Shown here: positions 59,975 to 64,000 of the stretch, in pieces
How positions within the stretch are numbered: position 1 is the first letter of the stretch
Layout: the number at the start of each line of letters is the position of its first letter
Assembly: GCF_009668025.1 (NCBI RefSeq)
Contig: NZ_WJXZ01000012.1
Coordinates: 62,001 to 126,000 of the forward strand
Direction of reading: 5' to 3'
Length of the DNA stretch: 64,000 nucleotides
Source of the DNA: Larkinella terrae
GTDB lineage: Bacteria > Bacteroidota > Bacteroidia > Cytophagales > Spirosomataceae
The notes under the pieces: model-generated
Told to the model about the DNA's origin: nothing
Databases searched by the model: none
Seen by the model: only the letters and a program-made list of their open reading frames with translations
Position numbers and translations under genes: made by a program

Positions 59975-60923
59975 ACTGTTTTATCTTCTTCACGGTCGAC
60001 CAGGCGGTTTTTCTCAGTTGAGCCGCAAAATCGGCGGGAACCGTTTCGGGCACAAATTTTAGATTGACCGGCGATTCCCCGAACAGAAAACCGTACCAGA
60101 CCAGCGAGCCCAGGTAACATCCGGCGGGGCTGGCGTGGTGGGAATCGAACTCCAGTTTTGCGTTGTTCCAGCGGTAACCCATGTGCAGCGAGTGATCCTG
60201 ATTGGGCAGATTGGGCGGTTGCGGTTTACTGAAATCAAAACCGGTATCCTTCCGATACCCCCATTTACGATCCGAACTCAGTTGCCAGAACGCGTCGCCG
60301 GTTGGAATAATCGGCGCACCAAGCTCACGGGCGATGGTGTGATAAGCCTCCCGCGATTTTTCCCACATTTCCTTTTCACTCTGAGCCAGTTTTCCGGTTG
60401 CAACCTGACCAAATCCGTCGGCGTCGGAGCGGTAGGCCCACGTCTGATGAAACACAATTTTGGCCGAAGGCTGCAACTTCCGGATGTAGTCGTACAGTTT
60501 CCTGGCGTAAGGCCGGTAGGTTTCGACATCGCCGGAAAGCATGGAATATTGCTGCAGCGTAACCACGTCCCAAACTCCTTCGGACAGGAGCATTTTCAGG
60601 GATTTTCCGTTGTACGCTTTCCCCTTCGGATCGTCCGGATTGGCCTCGGCGGCTTCCGCAAGTTCCCAGTGCCGTTGCAGCGAACAACCGCCCAATTCGG
60701 CCCGCCCGATGGTCAGCGGATGCCCGCCCTCTTCGCTCAATTCCCGCAGGTACCGGGCCGCGTTGCCGGAAAAACTATTCCCGATGATAAAAAGATGCAG
60801 CGGTTTTCCGTTCTTTTTTCCGTCGGCAGAAACCGGGGCTGCGGTTTGCGAAATCGCCAGGTTACCGGTAAAAAGCAACAGAAAAAAAACGAAGACAGCG
60901 GAGAATTTAGGAAATCGAAGCAC
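59943..60923 (-). CDS. DUF4886 SGNH-type hydrolase, exported
   Basis: This 326-residue protein has a signal peptide (about 1-27). The SGNH-like block I is FIIGNSFSGNAARYLRELSEE, with the Ser nucleophile in GNSF. DUF4886 is indicated by ELGGCSLQRHW, VVTLQQYSMLSGD, and the C-terminal DSHHASPAGCYLGSLVWYG (Asp-x-x-His). The catalytic set suggests an esterase in the periplasm. The last nine codons are made of the inverted-repeat sequence, so the C-terminal EPGFHGLKD may be an accidental extension. Confidence 0.8.
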   Translation of the reverse strand: MLRFPKFSAVFVFFLLLFTGNLAISQTAAPVSADGKKNGKPLHLFIIGNSFSGNAARYLRELSEEGGHPLTIGRAELGGCSLQRHWELAEAAEANPDDPKGKAYNGKSLKMLLSEGVWDVVTLQQYSMLSGDVETYRPYARKLYDYIRKLQPSAKIVFHQTWAYRSDADGFGQVATGKLAQSEKEMWEKSREAYHTIARELGAPIIPTGDAFWQLSSDRKWGYRKDTGFDFSKPQPPNLPNQDHSLHMGYRWNNAKLEFDSHHASPAGCYLGSLVWYGFLFGESPVNLKFVPETVPADFAAQLRKTAWSTVKKIKQSEPGFHGLKD

Positions 60924-61020
60924 GGGTTTTACAGTTTCAGGGAAGACAAGTCAACGCCAGACAAAGGCCGGAAAGCCGGTTTTATACTAACAGAAACGGA
61001 AAGACGCCAGACGCCGGTGC

Positions 61021-61383
61021 TTATTTTCCCGGGAACAAATACTTCGTTACAATCACGAAAAAAGCTGTTACATTAATCGTCGTGGAACCGATCAGGGCAA
61101 TCGTAACTGCCTGAGGAATATCAAGTAAGTGCAGTCCTTCGGCAATGATAATGCCCAGGATCACGAACAGCCACATGACCACCATCCAGAAAATCCGCTG
61201 GGCAAATTTTTTCCGCTCCTGAATGTCCTGCGTCAGACCCAGCAACCGGGTCCGGCGTTCTTCCTGGTCGTACTGGTCGAATTCGTTCCGCGAAAGACCG
61301 CTGTTGCGCGGGTCGGTCGACGACGATTCGATCAGCTTCCGGAAGTTTTCTTTCGCCTTTTCGCTGCCTTCACTCTCCGACAT
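61021..61383 (-). CDS. Small two-helix membrane protein, possible PanT-type toxin partner
   Basis: This 120-residue protein has a charged, acidic/basic N-terminal 60 residues (predicted coil and helix) and two membrane helices at about 65-85 and 92-112 (IFWMVVMWLFVILGIIIAEG; ...ALIGSTTINVTAFFVIVTKY), followed by a short tail. Its start overlaps the end of the Panacea-domain gene by 14 bases. Toxins paired with Panacea antitoxins include membrane-acting proteins, so this may be the toxin, but no toxin family signature is seen. Alternative: unrelated membrane protein. Confidence 0.6.
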   Translation of the reverse strand: MSESEGSEKAKENFRKLIESSSTDPRNSGLSRNEFDQYDQEERRTRLLGLTQDIQERKKFAQRIFWMVVMWLFVILGIIIAEGLHLLDIPQAVTIALIGSTTINVTAFFVIVTKYLFPGK

Positions 61384-61846
61384 CTCGTCTGATGATTTCG
61401 GTGAAATAGTCTTTAATCACTTCATTGTCGATGGGTTCCTGGTCGATGACGCCGTCGCCGTTGCGGCTAACGGATTGAAACCAGGGCGATCCTTCAATGT
61501 GCGTCCAGTTGGAGAGCTGAATGGCGTTGTAATCTTTGGCAATGTCCCAGGCAAAATTGATGGAATCCTCCGCCTGCGGGTCAAGCTCATCGTCCCAGTC
61601 GCTCTGGGGAAAGGGTGTAGTAATGGGATTATTGCCAAACCGCTTGAAGCGGGCATAGACATCGGGAATCACCGGACCATACGACCAGGCCATGACCTGT
61701 TCGGCAATCAGCGGTTTTTCGTGACGAGCCAGGTGCAACCCGTGCGCCATGTAGATGAGCTTCTGCAACTTCATTGGCGTCAACGGTCGCCCCTGGGCGA
61801 TACCCTTGTTAATAAACTGTCTGGCAACTAGTAATGCCGGGTACAT
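61370..61846 (-). CDS. Panacea-domain (PanA/SocA-like) antitoxin-type protein
   Basis: This 158-residue protein shows the Panacea (DUF4065) pattern. VARQFINKGIAQGRPLTPMKLQKLIYMAHGLHL is the K-L-Q-K-L-x-Y segment with W-x-x-GPV-x-P in AWSYGPVIPDVYARFKRFG. A later LSNWTHIEGSPW fits S-x-x-T-H-x-x-x-x-P-W. Panacea domains are antitoxins that neutralise diverse toxins. It precedes the membrane-protein gene with a 14-base overlap, the usual order of such pairs. No phage or plasmid gene is beside it. Confidence 0.82.
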   Translation of the reverse strand: MYPALLVARQFINKGIAQGRPLTPMKLQKLIYMAHGLHLARHEKPLIAEQVMAWSYGPVIPDVYARFKRFGNNPITTPFPQSDWDDELDPQAEDSINFAWDIAKDYNAIQLSNWTHIEGSPWFQSVSRNGDGVIDQEPIDNEVIKDYFTEIIRRDVGE

Positions 61847-61988
61847 AGTTCGTATCTATTGTTTACTTAATCAGGTTGTCTGGCATTTAGTAACGGTCAT
61901 TCCGTCTGCGAAACAAGCCTCATCTCCTGAAAATCAATAAGTAAAGATACAACGAACCGGTCGATTTTCCACCCTTTTCCGTCCTGAA

Positions 61989-63221
61989 TCAGTGCGGTTC
62001 GGTGTGTTCCAGCTTCCATTCACCGGCTTGCTGCCGACCGGTTTTCATCTGCCGGGTCAGTGTATACGCCCGGGCCAGATAAGTAACAATATCGGTGCCG
62101 TCGTCGCTCGGGAAATAGCCCCGCGAATGGTGCAGCGCATTGACCATCAAAACCGCCATCACATTATTGGGAAACCGCATCCAGACCGTTCGTACGCCCT
62201 GGTACTGAGCCAGTTTCAGAAACCACCAGCCGTCGTGATACTGGATGGGTCCATCGGGCGTTGTGCCGGCAAACGTACCCAGGCGGTTATTGAATAAGGT
62301 GTCTTTCCAGGCCGTAGTCAGCACGCTTTGGTCGGTGGTCGACAAAACCGTGGCATACAGTTTTCCGGCTTCGGAGGTCGTCAGGTGCCAGCCATACGCG
62401 CCAACCACGTTGGCGAAACTGCCTGGATTCCAGCCCACTATGCCGGTGTATGGATACGAGTAGGAATAAGTCGGATCGCCCGGCGGCTGGTTGGCAACGA
62501 CATTCCTGATGCCCACTTTCTCAAAAACATTTTTCTGGACATAGTCCATAAACCGCTGCTGCGTTTGCAGATCGTCGGTGTTGTCGTTACCGGTAAACTG
62601 GTAACTCAAAATGCCCGGAATCAATACCCGGAACAAACCAAAATTAGCGTTTTGGTAACAGTAGTTTCCCCGGTTGGCGGTTTTTACGCCCTGCTGAATG
62701 AGCTGTTTGAAACCCAGCCAGATATTTTCGGTAAAAGCCCCGTTGACACAATTGTTGCCCAAACCGATGATTCCGCTGCGGTGCGTCATCAGATCCCGGA
62801 ACGTAATCCGGTCAATATTTTCGCCTTTTGCCCAGTCGGGAGGCAAATACGGCAAAATTTTATCCGTCGTTTTAATGCCTTTCTCGGCGGCCAGATGCAG
62901 AAATGCCATCGTCGCAATGGTTTTGCTCATACTGGCAATGTGGATTTTGGTGTCCAGCGTAAAAGCTTTCTCCCCTTCCGGCTCGCTGGCCCGCGACTTC
63001 AAACCGCCACTGCCCGACGCCCGCAGCTCGCCATTTTCCAGAATGACAAAACCGTATCCGACTTTTTTGGCTTTCAACGAGTCGTTGAGCGCTTTCCCGA
63101 AAAAGTCAAACCAGGTTTGCGGCTGAGCGGGCGCAACGACTTCATCGTTGCTTTTTCGACAATCCGCCAATGCAAGCCCCAGACACAGAATTAAGGCACT
63201 ATTTCTAAATCGTTGAGTCAT
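61989..63221 (-). CDS. Serine hydrolase, beta-lactamase class C-like, lipoprotein
   Basis: This protein has about 410 residues; a signal peptide ends in a lipobox-like LALADC at residue 20. Beta-lactamase/PBP-like motifs follow: ASMSKTIATMAF with S-x-x-K, then a YxN-type tyrosine segment (GNYCYQNANFGLF), and a C-terminal HDGWWFLK region (H-x-G) in place of K-T-G. This fits the class C beta-lactamase/esterase (AmpC-type) superfamily, in which most Bacteroidota members are peptidases or esterases, not antibiotic-degrading. The ATG at 63221 is preferred for the signal peptide. Confidence 0.85.
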   Translation of the reverse strand: MTQRFRNSALILCLGLALADCRKSNDEVVAPAQPQTWFDFFGKALNDSLKAKKVGYGFVILENGELRASGSGGLKSRASEPEGEKAFTLDTKIHIASMSKTIATMAFLHLAAEKGIKTTDKILPYLPPDWAKGENIDRITFRDLMTHRSGIIGLGNNCVNGAFTENIWLGFKQLIQQGVKTANRGNYCYQNANFGLFRVLIPGILSYQFTGNDNTDDLQTQQRFMDYVQKNVFEKVGIRNVVANQPPGDPTYSYSYPYTGIVGWNPGSFANVVGAYGWHLTTSEAGKLYATVLSTTDQSVLTTAWKDTLFNNRLGTFAGTTPDGPIQYHDGWWFLKLAQYQGVRTVWMRFPNNVMAVLMVNALHHSRGYFPSDDGTDIVTYLARAYTLTRQMKTGRQQAGEWKLEHTEPH

Positions 63222-63380
63222 TCTGATTTTACCCGAATGAATGTCAATTGAAAAACCGGTCGTCAAAAGTACCCAGCCGCGGGAATCGCCCAACGAAAAG
63301 TAGCGATTTTATCCGGGAACGTCCGTCAACCCGTTACGTGATTTTGCCGGGTGACACATTTTCAAAACGGGGTTTCGTAC

Positions 63381-63388
63381 TATCTTTG
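63381..63388 (+). promoter_or_regulatory. -7 element (TATCTTTG) upstream of coaX
   Basis: An exact TAnnTTTG match lies 25 bases before the ATG at 63414. A -33 TTG at standard distance is not evident. Confidence 0.5.
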
Positions 63389-63413
63389 CACATTCTACTG
63401 ATAATCATACCTT

Positions 63414-64000
63414 ATGTTCCTCGCCGTCGACGCAGGCAATTCCGATACCGTTTTTGGATTATACGATCAGCAGCAATGGCGGCACGTCTGGCGGACGCGC
63501 TCGTTGCTCGAAGAACCGATGGCTTTTCACATTACGGACCGGTCGGTTGGTGATGCGGTTCCGGCCGAACAGGATCGGTACGAACGCTTGCTGCGGTTGT
63601 GGTTCCTGGAAGCCGGTATTCCGATCAGTGCAGTTCAAAAAATTGTGATCAGCAGTGTGGTGCCGGAACTGACGCCGACCCTGCGGGCCACACTCACCCG
63701 GCTTTTCAGCCAGGAGCCGGTCGTGGTCGGTCCACCCATTTACCATGCCCTGCCGTTGCAGATTCTGCGGCCTTACGCCATTGGTACCGATCTGGTTGCC
63801 AACGCGATGGCGGCTCATTTGCGCTATAAACAAAATTGCGTGGTGATCGATTTCGGAACAGCGCTGACCTTCACGACGGTTTCTGCCGGAGGTCAGATGC
63901 TCGGCGTTGCCATTGCACCGGGACTCAAAACCGCCGTGCGTTCGCTGTTTTCTACCACCGCCCAACTGCCCGAAGTGCCGCTGGTGATGCCCGATTCGGC
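63414..64000 (+). CDS. coaX: Type III pantothenate kinase (3' truncated by window)
   Basis: The first 195 codons are visible and the gene runs off the window. FLAVDAGNSDTVFGLYD is the N-terminal ATP-binding phosphate-1 strand with catalytic Asp. ISSVVPELTPTLRATLTRLF, the YAIGTDLVANAMAAHLRYKQ segment and VVIDFGTALTFTTV (phosphate-2) are diagnostic of CoaX, which makes 4'-phosphopantetheine precursors for CoA with a monovalent-cation requirement. Start ATG at 63414 fits the family. Confidence 0.93.
   Translation, partial: MFLAVDAGNSDTVFGLYDQQQWRHVWRTRSLLEEPMAFHITDRSVGDAVPAEQDRYERLLRLWFLEAGIPISAVQKIVISSVVPELTPTLRATLTRLFSQEPVVVGPPIYHALPLQILRPYAIGTDLVANAMAAHLRYKQNCVVIDFGTALTFTTVSAGGQMLGVAIAPGLKTAVRSLFSTTAQLPEVPLVMPDS

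Noticed and set aside
1-64000. CRISPR arrays
   Set aside because: No set of regularly spaced identical direct repeats with unique spacers was seen; the repeats found are heptamer arrays or inverted elements.

Overview
The window looks like chromosome from a member of the Bacteroidota, order Cytophagales, probably of the Spirosoma/Larkinella group. This is inferred from several things: TAnnTTTG-type promoter elements, a type IX secretion (T9SS) sorting domain at the end of a large surface protein, CusA-TolC fusions, an IntDOT-like integrase, and protein families typical of that group. No 16S rRNA is present, so the placement is by gene content only. Coding density is high, G+C is roughly half by eye, and many intergenic gaps carry inverted repeats.

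Left part (1-31.6 kb), ordinary chromosome with accessory metabolism. It opens with a truncated bacterial GRAS-family protein followed by a SAM methyltransferase. Next come a DoxX-like protein and an EntS-like MFS exporter, which faces a two-gene minus-strand unit: a GNAT enzyme coupled to an adenylation-carrier-thioesterase (A-T-TE) NRPS-like protein whose substrate-pocket Asp is replaced. A BlaI/BlaR1-type pair follows, then hydrolases (RBBP9-like, GH18 chitinase, GDPD), an ABM-domain protein, an MFS carrier, an AraC regulator and a PhyH-type oxygenase. A heavy-metal resistance operon spans 16.6-25.3 kb (DUF6660-like, CusA-TolC fusion, CusB, NicO-like permease, P1B ATPase). It is followed by a YdeI-like protein, an M61 peptidase, an esterase and an OPT transporter.

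Middle part (31.6-45.9 kb), an integrated element in tRNA-Gly(CCC). An 18-bp direct repeat equal to the anticodon arm bounds it, and a displaced tRNA 3' half lies at the far end. Its backbone (integrase, a 706-aa unknown protein, excisionase-like HTH, VRR-NUC nuclease, RepA-like ATPase, BT4734/VirE-type primase, a DUF5681/terminase-small-subunit-like protein) resembles the layout of phage satellites (PICI-like). Two AT-rich cargo genes look like anti-phage defence: a one-polypeptide nuclease-methyltransferase-specificity protein and a DUF262-DUF1524 GmrSD-like protein. Between them is the most unusual feature of the window: five packed, short, same-strand genes that share an N-terminal helical motif but have unrelated C-termini. 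No capsid, portal, large terminase or relaxase is visible, so any transfer would depend on a helper.

Right part (46-64 kb), chromosome again. It holds a vanadium haloperoxidase-like protein, a T9SS-exported protein with seven propeller-like repeats, an orphan T9SS sorting-domain fragment, and a second-type Map. An ECF sigma/anti-sigma pair is followed by gmk and nadD. Then come a Crp/Fnr regulator, TfoX-N protein, a small lipoprotein, an M28 peptidase, cysS, a PfkB kinase, a DUF4886 hydrolase, a Panacea (PanA) antitoxin-like gene with a membrane-protein partner, a serine hydrolase and the start of coaX.

Intergenic structure recurs across the host parts: long hairpins, a nested palindromic element at 25.3 kb, and inverted heptamer arrays at 12.8 and 56.2 kb that supply stop or start codons of neighbouring genes.
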